Assembly: GCA_025345505.1 (NCBI GenBank)
Contig: JANVCC010010406.1
Span: 13,613,242-13,677,241, forward strand
Direction of reading: 5' to 3'
Length of the DNA stretch: 64,000 nt
Source: Todiramphus chloris collaris
Lineage: Eukaryota > Chordata > Aves > Coraciiformes > Alcedinidae
In this document: positions 48,140 through 61,578 of the stretch, piece by piece
Position numbering within the stretch: position 1 is the stretch's first letter
Layout: every line of letters begins with the position of its first letter
The notes under the pieces: generated by a model
What the model saw: only the letters and a program-made list of their open reading frames with translations
Told to the model about the DNA's origin: nothing
Database searches by the model: none
Translations under genes and position numbers: made by a program

Positions 48140-49352
48140 TACCCTGACAATAATAAACACATTCTATTATTAACTCCAGTAGGCAAATTTGTTCTGCGTT
48201 GCATTTTTTTTTTCAGCACCCTGAATATAGTAAATGAATGCATTTCTAGGCTTTGATTGTGCCGGGGATTTGGTATATGCTATATAAACAACTTGATGCA
48301 CACAATTTGTTACCTCAAAATTCAGTGAGTAGGAGCCAGAGTTTCTGTTTTCACATATATTATCACAACTCTTAGAACACTGGGATTACAGCAAAGAGCA
48401 GAATGTGACTGGTGGGAAATATGTGCCTTTGAACATTTACTCTATTTCTGCATGCAGTAGCAGGGATGATGCCATGAAACATATTTCTTCTGCACAGAGC
48501 TGAGAATTAAGTTAAAATTCTGCCTCTTTAAAAATATCAAAATTAGCTTCTGTCAAGAATCAAAATGAAAACTTGAAGTAGCTAGTTCTTTGCATAGCAA
48601 AGTATGCAAGTATCATTCAAAAACTACAGGTCATTTATGTTTTACTGCACACCTTTACACAGATTATTTGTGTCAGATCAACCCTGCATCCCAGATACTT
48701 CTGATGTGTAAACTCATCTCCATAGACAGCAATGTCTGCTCCGAGTCCAGCTGCATGCAGCAGCCACTGGGCCATGGAGGCATTCCTTCAGCCTGCGAGC
48801 AAGAAGCAGACCGATCTGTGCTGCAGGAGGCACAGGCCAGCCAGAGAGCTTGGCACGTACACAGGATGAGAGATGTCAGGACCCTGAACACCGATTCCCT
48901 TCAGACAAGGTATCATAATAGGAACATTCAGGTTAATGTCAGATTGACTTGAGACAAAATATTTTCTTACTTTTGTATTTTGGTTTTTTTTTTTCTTAGA
49001 ATTCCCTCATCAGTATTACTTTGGGGTAGAACGAACACTTGCAAATGCTTTCTCTCACTCTGTAGAAACTATAATGTTAATAAAAGTATCCTGTAGGAAA
49101 ATACCTTGAAAGCTCTATTTCCAGACCTGAGTTGTCTTTTCAGTCACAGAAGCATGTAAGACATTGACTTCGCACAAAATCAACAGAACAATCTTTAAAG
49201 GAAAGAAACAGGGACTGGAAATTTTCATGCCTGTTTTAAGTTGTTCTGAGACTTAAAAAGCAGGGTTTTTTTTTTTTTTTTTAAATGCATTTTCAAGGAT
49301 CTCCTTATTTTGGTGGAATTGAACTATAAAAATAGCACCTCAGCATTGCACG
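48140..49352. other. Intergenic sequence, nothing recognised
   Basis: About 1.2 kb. A GC-richer patch at 48720-48900 is open in two frames but resembles no known protein. Confidence 0.5.
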
Positions 49353-49744
49353 TGTTGTAGTTCAAACCCAGCCAGGAGCTGAGCACCACGCAGCTGCTCA
49401 CTCAGCTCCCTCCCTGCTCCAGGATGGGAATAATAGGGAGAAAAAGGCAAATCCCCATGGGCTGAGATAAGGAGAGTTTAGTAGAACAACACAAGAGAAG
49501 AAACAACACTAGTAACATCAGTAGTAATGAAACAATGTCTGAAGTGAGTGATATAAACCACACCAACCACCCTGACCAGCACCAACAAGAAACGCAGGCA
49601 CAGCACAGCCATTCCCCTTCTACAGCGGGCATGAGGTCAGTATGGTATGGCATATCCCATCGTCTGGTTCAGTTGTCTATCCTGGCTGTGACCCCCTACT
49701 AGCTGCTGGTGAAAATTAACCCTATCCTAGCTGTACCCAGGACA
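49353..49744 (-). mobile_element. Solo LTR, ERVL-like
   Basis: Read on the minus strand it begins TGTCCTGGGTACAGCTAGGA and GGGTTAATTTTCACC, the typical start of avian ERVL LTRs. It continues through a GATATGCCATACCATACTGA promoter block and ends GGGTTTGAACTACAACA. No clear target-site duplication and no internal genes. At about 392 bp it is shorter than the copy at 47332. A fossil. Confidence 0.78.
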
Positions 49745-52734
49745 TTATGTCTAGGTACGCTGGAGCTCAATGGTTCAAAGCTGTATGATATAATTCAGAA
49801 AAGCAGAGTTGGAAGGTAGAATACTTCTGTTTTTCTCAAGAATGAGCAACACATTCATGAAAAAAAAAATCTCATTACATTGATACCACAAACTGAAACA
49901 AAAACAGACTTCAATGGGACAGAGCTCAAGCTGAATGTAAAAATAAACGTTGTGCTTTACAATCACCTGCAGTCAAATTAATAATTCACAGTTCTGTCTT
50001 GTCCGTTAAAGGACAGATAATTGACAATATTTTTCCGGATCGAAAAATTCTGGACCTGGGACCTTTGTATTTTGAGAGAAATATAGAGGCTGGTTCTGGC
50101 ATACTTTGTCAATCCTTAATACACTGAAAACAAAAAGTCCTGGAACATGAACCTTTGCTTGTTGCTTCCTCTTCCCTACATTCAAGCAACACTAAAAGAC
50201 CTTGAGCAATGAACCATTTGGTCAAATACATTAACAGCAAAGATTTTCTCCCCTGTAACTGAACATAATTGGAAACATCTAAGTCTGGCCCCACTGCAAA
50301 CAAGCACATGCTGTTGTTTACAACATGATCTAAGCACAGGATGTATTTGCTGCTGCTGAGTATACACACCTCAGGAGCTTAAAGTTACTAGGCAAACACA
50401 CACACCCTTCTGCACTGGGAAGAGGTAAGTTTAGTGTTATGTAGACTGTTATTCATTATTTGGATCTGGAACTTAAAACTTCTGAAATAATTTACATGTA
50501 AATGAAAGGTTTAGTATTTGCAAAAGAGTTTCTTCCCACATAGATAACCACCTTAAAATAATTAATTAGAATTTAAAGAGATCTTGCTTGTCTTATATTC
50601 ACCAGGCTGGAATTTTATTTCATGGAAACATCATAAGAATCTGCATAGGATTTCCGAATTGTTTACCTGGTAAGTCACCTAAAAATACTTTCTGCATGAT
50701 ACAATAGAGGAGCAGTAAATAAGAAGATAGATATATCCTCGGGAAAAAGGAGCCATAGTGGAAAACTTCCTTTCAAGATGGGGTTTCCATGCTGGAGGTA
50801 CTGGCTCTCAGTCTATGTATTCAACTTCTCCTCAAAGCACGTGAGCCAGCAACAGGCAGGAGATTATATTTATCACTACTGAATTGAATGCTGCTACCCT
50901 TTACTTCTTTTTTCCTTCTACTGCAGCACAGACACATTTAAACTACAGGGCCTTAGTCAGTAGTTTTCATTCAGCTGATTTAGTAATGGAAGACACAAGA
51001 TGCAATGCAGGACGTGGCAGACAAAGAATATGTACTCAGGTCTGGTTTTCCACAATAAAGGTAAGCTCAATTAGCTGTGTATTTTTTTCCTTTCCTTCGG
51101 TTTCCTCTTCATCATTTCCTGAAGTGACAGTATTTACAAACAGAGGATTGAAACCCTTCCCACTCCCTGTGTTATCATTCAGTTGGGTTAGAGGGATCAA
51201 GGAATCCAACTAGGGCACTAATACCTTCCTTATCACATAAACTAAATAACAGCCTTCAAACAAAACAGCATGTTGCAAGGTGATACCTCCTTCTAAGTGC
51301 TCCAGTGCAAAATAAGTGTGCCTGCCCACTCTGAGTCATTAGAGGTGGCAGGTAACAGCCAGATATCCTTGAGGCAGTATCTACTATTCTCCTAAAAGAA
51401 GCTGTTCTGCCTTGACCTTACACGATCCATACAAAGGCAGCTGAGGGACATAGAAAGGATGCCTTAGACTCTCCTTCACTTCCACACTACACACCTACCT
51501 GTGGCTTAGAATTAAATAGACTGAAGATTACCAAGTACTGACCTTTCCTCCTGCCTCCCCATCCATGGAATTTTGATTGGTGTCTATAAATATCAGAGAG
51601 GTTTACCTCAAATAAATTCCCCTAGAGTTGCAAAAGCAATGTTAATTTATGTCAGCCTGAGCCAAAGTCAGCCATGCACACCACTCTCTGGTACAGTGTT
51701 TTCTTCCTAGATTAAGAGTAATTGGTACAGAGAAATGAGCAGAGACCACTGCAGAGCCAGGGGAAAAAAAACAGATGTGCATCCTCTAACCTTCAGAACA
51801 TGTCTTAGTAAAGCCCAATGCATCTGTCTCCAGCTTTCTTTAAGCATCTTTGGCCCAGTATTATTTTCTGACAAATCATCAGATCTTTTAAACAGCAGAG
51901 TTGTCATCTGCTACTCCTTGCACTTAAAACACTTTAGAACTAAGCTAATAAGTTAATTCTTGACACAAGCGTGTTCCATAAAATACATTTTTTAAATACT
52001 GTAAAGACATAAAGAGAAATAATAGTGGCTAAAACTATATGCTAGTGACTGGTATTCTGATGACATGACTTTCAGCTTTTCTAGGTTTACTTAAACTGTA
52101 TAATCCAAGCTGAAAAAAGGATGTACCAGGTGTATGTCAAGGACTGATTATGCCTCTTAATGACAAAATTTTGTCAGAAGTGTTCTGTTATTTCTAAGAA
52201 CAGTTCTAGAGAATATGTTGCTTTGTTAAGCTAAAAAATGATGGCAATACATCCATTAGAAACTTCAAAGTCCCCCTTAAACTGGATAGAAAATACATTG
52301 TGGGTAGAAGGGCATCAGAAGAGAGGGCAGATCATAAAACCAACTGTCAGTCTGTTTCCCAGTCCCGATGGCATGAGTAATGAGGCAAGAGCTTCTCACA
52401 TCTGCTTCTAAAGAGCTTAACCAAGTTCTAGACACAGTGATTATACTGGTACTCCACAGGAAAGTAACCTTTCCCACTCCAGCCAATCTCAACAGGTTCC
52501 TCTTCCTCTCAGAGAGACAGGTAGTGCTCTCATTCACGCCAAGTAGAAGATGGCCAACACAAAAAATAAACCAAAATGGCAAATAAAAAACATCTGATAA
52601 AATTAAAGCTTTTCTTAACACTTACAGTGCTTCAATGAAATTTCCTGATTTTTATGAATCATAAATGCAAATGCAGAAAAAACAAAAGATGGCTGCTGGG
52701 CTGGAGCAGGCCAGTGTTTCTAATAGAGTTCTGA
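49745..52734. other. Intergenic sequence, nothing recognised
   Basis: About 3 kb without a recognised gene, RNA or transposon. Short open frames here overlap on opposite strands and resemble nothing known. Confidence 0.5.
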
Positions 52735-53808
52735 ATCACAGAATCACAGAATGTTAGGGGCTGGAAGGGACCTCTGGAGATCATTGAGTCCAACCCTCCT
52801 GCCAGAGCAGGACAAAATTAGAACAGATCACACAGAAATGCATCCAGACAGGTCTTGAAAGTCTCCAGAGAAGGAGACTCCACAACCTCTCTGGGGAGTC
52901 TGTTCCAGTGCCCTACACATCTTACAGTAAAGAAGTTCTTCCTCATGTTGAGGTGGAACGTCCTGTACTCGAGTTTGAATCCATTGCCCCTTGCTCTATC
53001 ACAAGGGGCAAGTGAAAAGAGGTTGTTTATGCCTTCTCCATGCCCAGCCCTTAAGTATTTATAGACATTATTTAGATCCCCTCTCAGTCTTCTCCTCTCC
53101 AGACTAAAAAGCCGCAGGTCTGTCAGCCTTTCCTCATAAGGCAGGTGTTCCAGCCCCTTAATCATCCTCATAGCCCTCCACTGGACTCTCTCAAGTAGAT
53201 CTCTGACCCTTTTGAACTGTGGAGACCAGATCTGGACACAATACTCCAGGTGACGTCTCACTAGGGCAGAGTAGAAGGGGAGGAGAACCTCCCTTGATCT
53301 GCTGGACACATTCTTCTTAATGCACCCAGGATACCATTGGCCTTCTTGGCCACGAAGGCACATTGTTGTCCCATGGATAACGTTGTCTATCAGAACTCCA
53401 AGGTCCTTTTCCATGGAGCAGTTCTCTAGCAGATCACCTCCCAACTTGTACTGGTGCATTTTATTGTTCCTTCCCAGGTGCAGGACTCTGCATTTGCTCT
53501 TGTTAAACCTCATTAGGTTCCTCTTTGCCCAGCTCTCCAATCTGTCCAAATCTTCCTGAATGGCCACACAGTCTTCAGGTGAATCAGTCAATCCTCCCAG
53601 TTTTGTGTCATCAGCAAACTTGCCGAGAAGGCTCTCTGTCCTGTCATCAAGATCATTGATGCTGAACAGGACTGGACCCAGCATTGATCCCCGGGGGACT
53701 CCACTAGTTACAGATCTCCAGTTGGACTCAGCACCATTGATCACCACTCTTTTGGCTCTATTGTGTAGTCAGTTCTTAATCTATTCCACTGTCCCTTCTT
53801 CTATCCCA
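52735..53808 (-). mobile_element. CR1 LINE, 3' 1.07 kb with a 309-codon open frame
   Basis: Antisense CR1 with tail (CACAGAATCACAGAATG), a 3' UTR of about 80 bp and the second half of ORF2. The minus strand is open for 309 codons (53747-52818). In order it shows the GSMLGPVLFSINDLDD block (about residues 20-35), the catalytic FADDTKLGG (about 44-52), the KCRVLHLGRNN block, LLPFYSALVRRHLEYCVQIW, RRRLRGDLNNVYKYL and the C-terminal [15 protein letters not shown]. The 5' half of ORF2, with the endonuclease and first palm motifs, is absent, so it cannot move itself. It is the best-preserved CR1 frame in the window. Confidence 0.93.
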
Positions 53809-54777
53809 CAATTTGTGAATGTTTGACTGGAAATGCTGTGCAAAAATAGCATCTCATTATTATCCTTTTAGGTATACTTATTGTGGTGAAATCAATACTT
53901 TGATTCTGTGTCAGAAAATAAGACATGACACTATAATTAAAAGATACCTAACTATATATGTAGAAAAGAAAGAAATTACAGTCCAGCAGAAGCTAATCCT
54001 GGAAGGTAACCTGCTTCTGAAGATTGATTAGGGAACTCTAATAAAACCCTTGTCAGCATCGATTACATACCTATAATTGACAATTTTGGAAGTACGGTAT
54101 TTACGACATTTGAAGATATATATATAAAGTGCTTTATTGTAGTAGTCGAATCTGTAGAAACTATGATTTTTTGTTATTAGTGATAGCATACATAAACACA
54201 CACACACGCTTCCTTGATTAGCCCACTTAAACACTTCAATAGCAGTAAAACCAGACCCTTTATCCCAGGTCCACCCTTGAAATCCATGTGTTTTGTGACA
54301 CAATGATCTTTCAATTTATTGTCGTTCCCTTGCCTTATCTACTCAGAGACTGAATTCATCCCTGGATAAGCTGATTACACTATGTCTTGTTTATGAGGAA
54401 TCCACTCCACAATAACCATCTGTTTAATGGTGTCTTACAAAAGGATTTGCATTTATGGATTTCTGACTGCATCCTAATTACATGCTAAACATTGCCTACA
54501 ATTACCACTTTCTTCTACAGCATAAAAATGGACACACCTTTGTGAAGGTAATTCTTAACTAGATCACAGCAATCATACAAAAACCCCAGCTAGATGACAC
54601 ATACATTAGATTGTAATCTACTCAGAGTTAATCAAGAGTTTGTATGTTTTGGTAACTAGCATCTGCCTAGCAATATAATTTGGTATTATTCAATGATCAA
54701 TTTATTGTGTCCTTCATGTGTCTTTATTTTAAATTCCCTCATTCCTTTCCTTTACAAATTTATATTTTTCTATCACA
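53809..54777. other. Intergenic sequence, nothing recognised
   Basis: About 970 bp of AT-rich DNA between two CR1 copies of opposite orientation. Nothing recognised. Confidence 0.5.
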
Positions 54778-55788
54778 ATTCACTGGGTGAAAAAAAATGG
54801 CTGGATGGCCATTCCCAGAGAGTGGTTGTGGATGGAGTTAAATCCAGTTGGTGACCAGTCACAAGTGCTGTTCCTTAGAGCTCAGTGATGGGGCGCCTTC
54901 TGTTTAATAATTTTATCAATTATATGGATGAGGGGATTGAGGGCACCCTCAGCAAGTTTGCAGGTGACACAAAGATAGGTGAGTGTGTTGATCTGCTTGA
55001 AGGTAGGAAGGCTTTACAGAGGCATCTAGACAGGCTGGATCAATGGGCCGAGGCCAATGGCATGAGGGTCAACAAGACCAATGGCAGGGTCCTACACTTG
55101 AGTCACAAGAACCCCAGGCAATGCTACAGGCTTGGGGAAGGGTGGCTGGAAAGCTTCCTGGCAGAAAGAGACTTGGGGGTTTTGGGCAACAAGCAGCTGA
55201 ATATGAGCCAGCAGTGTGCCCAGGTGACCAAGAAGGCCAACAATCTCCTGTCCTGTATCAGAAATAGACTGGCCAGCAGGAGTAAGGTAGGGATCATCCC
55301 CCTGTAGGCCACATCTCAAATACTTGAGATGTATTCAGTTTTGGGACCCTCACTACAAGAAGGACATTGAGGTGCTGGAGTGGGTACAGAGAAGGGCAGT
55401 GAAGCTAGTGAAGGATCTAGAGAACAAGTCTTACGATGAGAGACTGAGGAAGATGGGGTCATTTAGCCTGGAGAAAAGGAGGCTCAGGGGAGATCTTATT
55501 GCTCTCTGCAACTACCCGAAAGGAGGTTGTAGAGAGGTCAGTACCAGCCTCTTCTACCAAGTAACAAGTGACAGGACAAGAGGAGTTGCACAAGGATAGG
55601 CTTAAATTGGACATTAGTAAAAATTTCTTCACTGAAAGGGTTGTCAAGCATTGGAACAGGCTTCCCAGGGAGATGGTGGAATGACCCTCCCTGGCGGTAT
55701 CTAAAATATAAGTAGATGTGGTGCTTAGGGACATAGTTTAGTCATGGACTTGGCACTGTTAGGTTAAAGGTTGAGGTTCATGATCCTA
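54778..55788 (+). mobile_element. CR1 LINE, 5' portion of a copy split by an LTR
   Basis: Sense CR1 from the TTCACTGGGTGAA block to the 3' UTR. Frames at 54885-55307 and 55324-55599 carry [28 protein letters not shown] (an FADD catalytic block with one Asp replaced), [34 protein letters not shown] and [20 protein letters not shown]. Stops and indels break the frame. At 55788 the element is interrupted by an LTR and resumes at 56141. Confidence 0.93.
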
Positions 55789-56140
55789 TGTGGATGCTGA
55801 AAAGCTGCTAGCAGAGGGATTTTCCTAGGTTCTCACAATATTCGGTGAGAATCCTGCCTTTCTCACACGTGTTATGAGAAACAGTAGGGCGGTTTTGTAA
55901 ACTAGACCAACACCTGGTGTTTTGCTAAGTTCTGTTTATGGTACATTGGAAAAATATTTTGAAATAGGTGTTGTAGGACTTTATCCAATCACCCTAGGAG
56001 ATGGGTGATCACTGACCAATTGCCCTATGGGGCTAGGGTATATAAAATGGGGTTGTAAATTAATAAAGTTGTTTCTTTTGCCTGCTCTTGCTGAATTTAT
56101 ATGTTGCTGCATCTCTCCACTCCCAGCAGAAACAGCGACA
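55789..56140 (+). mobile_element. Solo LTR nested in CR1, ERVK-like (tentative)
   Basis: It begins TGTGGATGCTG and ends AACAGCGACA, 352 bp. A TATA box (TATATAAAA, about 56038) is followed by AATAAA (about 56062) and about 75 bp of tail. CR1 3' UTR sequence continues on both sides, so the insertion point is clear. Flanking bases (ATCCTA and TGCCTA) suggest an imperfect 6-bp duplication. No internal genes remain. It is younger than its CR1 host. Confidence 0.82.
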
Positions 56141-56186
56141 TGCCTAAAGGTCCTTTCCAACATAAATGATTCTATGATTTTATGAT
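56141..56186 (+). mobile_element. CR1 LINE, 3' tail of the split copy
   Basis: CCTAAAGGTCCTTTCCAACA followed by ATGATTCTATGATTTTATGA is the canonical CR1 terminus. It completes the copy that begins at 54778. An A-rich tract follows. Confidence 0.92.
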
Positions 56187-59100
56187 GGGTAAAAAAAAAA
56201 AAAAATCATTATTACTTGTTTCCAGTGTAAGTAAAGCAATTTAGAGCACTGCACTGCTAATATCCTCATCAAGCAAACAGTTCCTTTTGTCTACAAAAAG
56301 CATTTGATGTAGTCAGGAAATGACATAGATTACAGTTAATTTATAGTATTAGAAAGCATGAAGAGTATTCTGTCAAAAACTTCTTCAGTGATTGTTCCCT
56401 TCTCTTTCACTTCCCACCATCTCTATCAAATAACAGTTCATTTTCTTTAACATCTGTAAATGTGGTTCTGTATTCAATGCTACAGAGAAAACAAAATACA
56501 CATTGAAAGAAGTCAACTCTGTTAATGACATCCTACCTTTCTTTGTAGCTCTTTCACACTTGTTTTGTTTCACTTTGATTTCTTAACTCAACAAAAAGCA
56601 GGTCTTTTACATTTTGCAAAGAAATATAGCCAGTTAGTGGAAATGTACTCTGGAACTTGTACTGCCTTTTGTCTTGTCTACTTGGATGTCAACAAAGAGG
56701 GAAATCAATATAAAAATAGAGATGTGGAGTGTTTTGGCTGAGACAAAGGAGGGGGTTGATAAGTAGGTTGACAACAACAACAAAAAAAAACCTTTTCACT
56801 GCTTTTGCAAGGCTGTGCCTACTTATGCTGCTTGCACACACACAAAATCAGACTTCTTTTCAGGGAAAGTGCCTGGAATTCCATGGAAATTTGAAGTGCA
56901 ATGGCTGCCTATCTGCTCACAATCTCCACTTGACTCAGAGCACGTGGATCGCACTCTGAGTACACCTTCTGGACCACTCTCTGAACAATGCTTCAGACAA
57001 AAATGCAGTTTAAGGCAGAACAGGATAACTGAACTCTCTTGGAAAATAACCAGCTCAGACTGAACCTGATATTTCCTTACTGTATGGAGGAATGCAGGAA
57101 GGAAAACTTCAATAAGACAAAGAGCATATTTTTTATTCTTAAGTGTGCACTGTGTATTTCTACAAAGAGATCTATTTCTGAAATTTGTCAACATTTCCAC
57201 ATATTGAAAATAGAGATATATGCTTCTTATGGGTGGTATATAGAAGATGGGGCAATAAGTACGACCAAAAATACACAGATTACAGATAGAGTAATGACTT
57301 TGCAGTTAATGTTAGCCTGATTGTCAAGGTCTTGTAAGAAGTTTGACAGTTCATATAGCTGAGAACCATAGCATGACTGACTCATTAGTCACAGCAGTAT
57401 TCCCTCTTCCTTCAAGGCTGGAGCACGTACAGAGGATACCAGGGTCTTGTACCAAAATCAGATGCCATTTTCAAGTACTTTGTAACTGAACCCACAGATC
57501 ATTCACAGTCTGATTCTCTCTCTTTTCAAAACAACATGGATCAAAAATTAATAAAAAAAGGCAAGAAAGCATAATTCTGTGAAAATAAACTCTCTGTCAT
57601 TCACTTTCTCTGTAAGGTTCATACCTTGCCAGATGCAATCCGCCCAGTATTACCTTAAATAAATTTAGACATGGTTAATAATGCAGAGGAACAGCAAAAA
57701 TCCTTCTTTAGTCTCACTGAATAAAGAATTTTATGCTGTATGCACTGTAGGCTTTCTAGTCCTTTGAAACATAAATGTCTCAATCTGGCACATAAAGACA
57801 GCAGAATGATAGTAACAGCAGAGCACAGTCCAGCTTGCTGGTCAGATACTTCAAACAGTCTGCGGCAAAATTAAGGACGGGACTGCCTTGTCTCAAAGAC
57901 ACACAGAAGAAAATATCTCTTCCTCACTTTTTAAAAGTAGGATGCCTCTAAAAGAATTTCTTAGAACAGCAATAGTATTGTGATTGCTTGTGTAAGTTCT
58001 GGTGTGAAGCAAGGTGAAACAAGTGCTTGATGGTACAAGGACACTTCTACTGAATGCAAAGAGAGAGTGAGACAGACAAATTCACGATGCTTAGCCTGCA
58101 GATCCAACTGCACAAACCAAAGTGAGCTGAAAACCTACTGCACATTCAAATAAAAGCAACAAATGGAAGCACGATGGATATGTATGTCAGAAAAAAAAAA
58201 AAAAAAAGAGGAAAATATAGCATTAAATATCATCCTTACTGCTCTTGGGAAGGAGTCCAGACACAATGATTGGACTAGCATTTTAAAGACAAGAAGTGGT
58301 GTGGAGCATCCAGTTGGAGATACTGAAGCCTACCATTCAGACTTTTCAAGACAAACAAGTCAAAGGCAGGCATAGAATCGAAAAAGGAGACAATCTATCT
58401 ACTTCTGAGAACACAAAGAATAAGCAAATTTGGACTATTTCTAGTTGAGTCCCTATTTTCCAACTACTTGAAATGCCAAGGAACAGAATTTTTAGAGTCC
58501 ACTCAACAATAAGGAATTTATTAGATTATATGGAGTGCTGTAAGCAATTGGAAGCAGTTACCTTATTCTAACGTGACAGTGACAAAGAAATGTGATAGTA
58601 CAAACATTATTCTTCCATAAAAGCATTGGAATTATATTACTAGTTGTTACTATGATTATGTTTATTATCCTAAAATTTCAGCAAAATAAATCATACCAAA
58701 AAATAATGCTATGTTCAATGAGTGTGTCCTCTCACCAAGAAAACAACAAAAGGAAAAGTACTACCAGTTTGCAATCGGTGAAGGAGCTGAGAGAAAATAT
58801 TTTTCAGCCTTCTAGTCTTCTTGTTTAAGCTTTGTATTTCTTTAGTTTTCCTTTCCTCAGCAAATTTCCTCTCTGCTTTTACCGCCACCTTGCTAGGGAC
58901 CACATTGCTTTGCTTGAGTCTATTAGATGCATGAAAGGGGGCAAATGTGAAAAAGGGCATTGAGATGCTGACATATGCAACAGCAGACGGGCAGCTGAAC
59001 CCACAGACTATAGATACAGAAGGCCTGCCAACAGGCACCACACTGATAGATGTACATGGCCACAACTCTGAAGTTGAATTGTCAGTCTGAAGCAGACCAG

Positions 59101-61572
59101 CAAAACTCATAAAACATTTACTGATAGAGTAGCATGCAGACAACCCAGCTAAGGATGTTTTGTAATGCTAGCACTATTGCTATTACCCAGAAGGCATTTT
59201 CAAACAAAAGTTTTGTATTTTACACACAACAGCTTCACAAGAAAAATAGTGAGTCTGGCATATTTTTAGATTTAAAATTTGCTATACTGGACCATCCAAA
59301 GCAAAAAATATTAGACTTAAAAGAAGGAAAAAAATCATGGTTGACGTGTAAATGCCATGTCATTTGTCTAGGCCTTTTTATATGTAAGTTGATGGCAAAC
59401 TTGAAGAAGGCTGTGGTTTTTCTAATTAGTTTATAAGGGAATTTCTGCAGGGTTATAATGAGAAAGTCTATAAAAGATCTTTTCACATGTCACCTAGTAC
59501 TGTTAATTCTATGCCATGATAATTTCCCTCATGATCCAGGTGTGATTTCCCCAAGAAATTTAGGACCATGTATTCCAGCTTTATTTCACTTGTAATGATA
59601 TCGTCCCTACGCTGTTTTTCCCTATTTAGAGCTATAAATTATGGCAAACATTTGCAGGAATTTGCATTTTTCCTCTGGCTCCAGGTAGAGCTTTTTATGT
59701 CCCACCAGAGAAGAGCTCATTGTTTATCTTTCTTTGTTGACTTACTCCCATTCAAAATGCTTATCTCACTTTCTACATGTATTGAAGGAATAACGTAGTC
59801 TGTCTTGCAGCAGACATGGGGGAAAAAAAGGTTTCAATATAATTGACCAAGCTGCCATGAAGTAATCTTCGTGTATCTTGGACGATATAGGCAGACTGTG
59901 CACTCCTAAGTCCAGGCTCCCCCTCTGGTTTTTTGAGTCGCGGGAATAGGTTTGTCTCAACTCCCTCTGTTTTATCTTCAGGTCCTTTTCTTCCAGAGTT
60001 TAGAAAAACTGCAATAACAGCCTTCTGGCATCCTACTCACAGCTGAAGTGACATATAATAGTCATTGGAAAAACACTTTAAACAGTGAATTGCAAACCTC
60101 CTTGCCAAAAAATGGCCTCTACTGAATATTTAATGTAATATTTTTCAAACTGAGAAAAACCTAGGCAACCAGAAGAAAATTATGACTATTTATTCAGTGG
60201 ACCTTTCATTAAGAGTTATTGCAAATGCTCAGTTAGGATGATTTCACAAGTAATATTGGCATGTGGATCTTCAGAACTTAACTGATTCTTTTAGTCCATT
60301 GTATCCAATTTTTCTCTCAGCACGTACACTCAGAAATCCCATGTTCTGAGGTTTTCTGCCTTGTTTTCTCCAGGTTGAACACTTTGCTGCTTCTTGTAAC
60401 TTGTGATCACTTGTAGTGCCACGGGACATGAAAACTACATGACTAAACCATCACTGAAAATCATTTTACTGAACAAACATCTCCCTGTATGTATAAAAAT
60501 GTCCTCCTTACCTTCCTGTAAAGGTGAGTAACAAGCCAGCAGAAAGAATTATCAGACCCAAATTATCCACATATTCATTCACCATAAAGTGAGAAATTGT
60601 TAGATGGTTATCTTCAACATACAGACTCTTCTAAACAAACTTACACACATGATTCATTGGCTTGTCCTTGGGATGGTGCCACAGAAGAGATGATAGTAAG
60701 GTCTGTTTTGAGATCCTACTGTTGACCTTCACGTTCACAAAATCTGAGACAAGGCACTTCAGTGCTACAGAAGTCTCTACACCTGACATTAAATTTTCAT
60801 TTACAATGCAGCACATAATTTTACTTTCAAGACAACAGGTGGTCTTAATATGTAAATTACAGCATTTAAGGGTTATCAGGATTTCTTTAGACCCCATGCA
60901 ACTGGAGTACCCCACAGACACATTAGATGGAAACGAGTTCCCCAGTATCAGGTGTTAAGACTACACAACATGATTCCTGTGATGTGATTTCTGCTTTGAT
61001 AAAGAATATGTTTTATTCCTTCCTGCTGGTTGATTGCATGAGCATATGAGACTACTATCTTTATGTGGTCATCAGATCCAGAGAATGTGGAGACCTGGAG
61101 ACACCTCTGTGAAAAGTCTGAAGCAAACCTACAATCAATCTTTTAGCTTGAAAAATAATATTCTGCTATACGCTTAGTCCCAGGTCCTCCTCTGTTCTTT
61201 ATCAGGTGAAAAAGAGAACAAAAGTAGCAGCACATTCTGGCACAGAAGTCTCCTCACAAATTGGACTAGGGTGAGGATTGGGGAATAGAGTTCAATGTTC
61301 ACTGAAGCATAGACACACATTTACTCTACATATGATTTATATACACGTGAAAAAAAAAATCTGCAAAGAGCTTCTTGAATACTTGCTGCTGCTGCCATGG
61401 GTAGGGTGTGCCTTCTATGACTTCTGAACTAGCTGCACTTACACTTGAACAGCAGTGCAGGGTCACTTTGACACCTTCCTCTTGCTAGTGCAGGACAAAA
61501 TAAGCTGTTCACTTGTTAAAATACTTTTGCATTTCAGTCAGCTGAAAAAACCTTACCAGGCAAATTTCATAG
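56187..61572. other. Intergenic sequence, nothing firmly recognised
   Basis: About 5.4 kb of AT-rich DNA. An A18 tract at about 58190 follows an AATAAA at about 58155, which could be chance. One minus-strand open frame at 58715-59143 is listed separately. I see no transposon. Confidence 0.5.
58715..59143 (-). other. Unidentified 142-codon open frame, probably not a gene
   Basis: The longest open frame in this part of the window not explained by a transposon. The second half is rich in charged residues (KAERKFAEERKTKEIQSLNK) and could form a short helix. The first half is Ser- and Cys-rich with no motif. I recognise no family. Nothing around it suggests an operon or exon pair. It may be chance or a degraded exon. 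Confidence 0.15.
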
Positions 61573-61578
61573 GGTCAT

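Noticed and set aside
58150-58206. Possible retroposed mRNA end (AATAAA then A18)
   Set aside because: No recognisable transcript lies upstream and I see no flanking duplication. A-tracts of this length occur elsewhere in the window.
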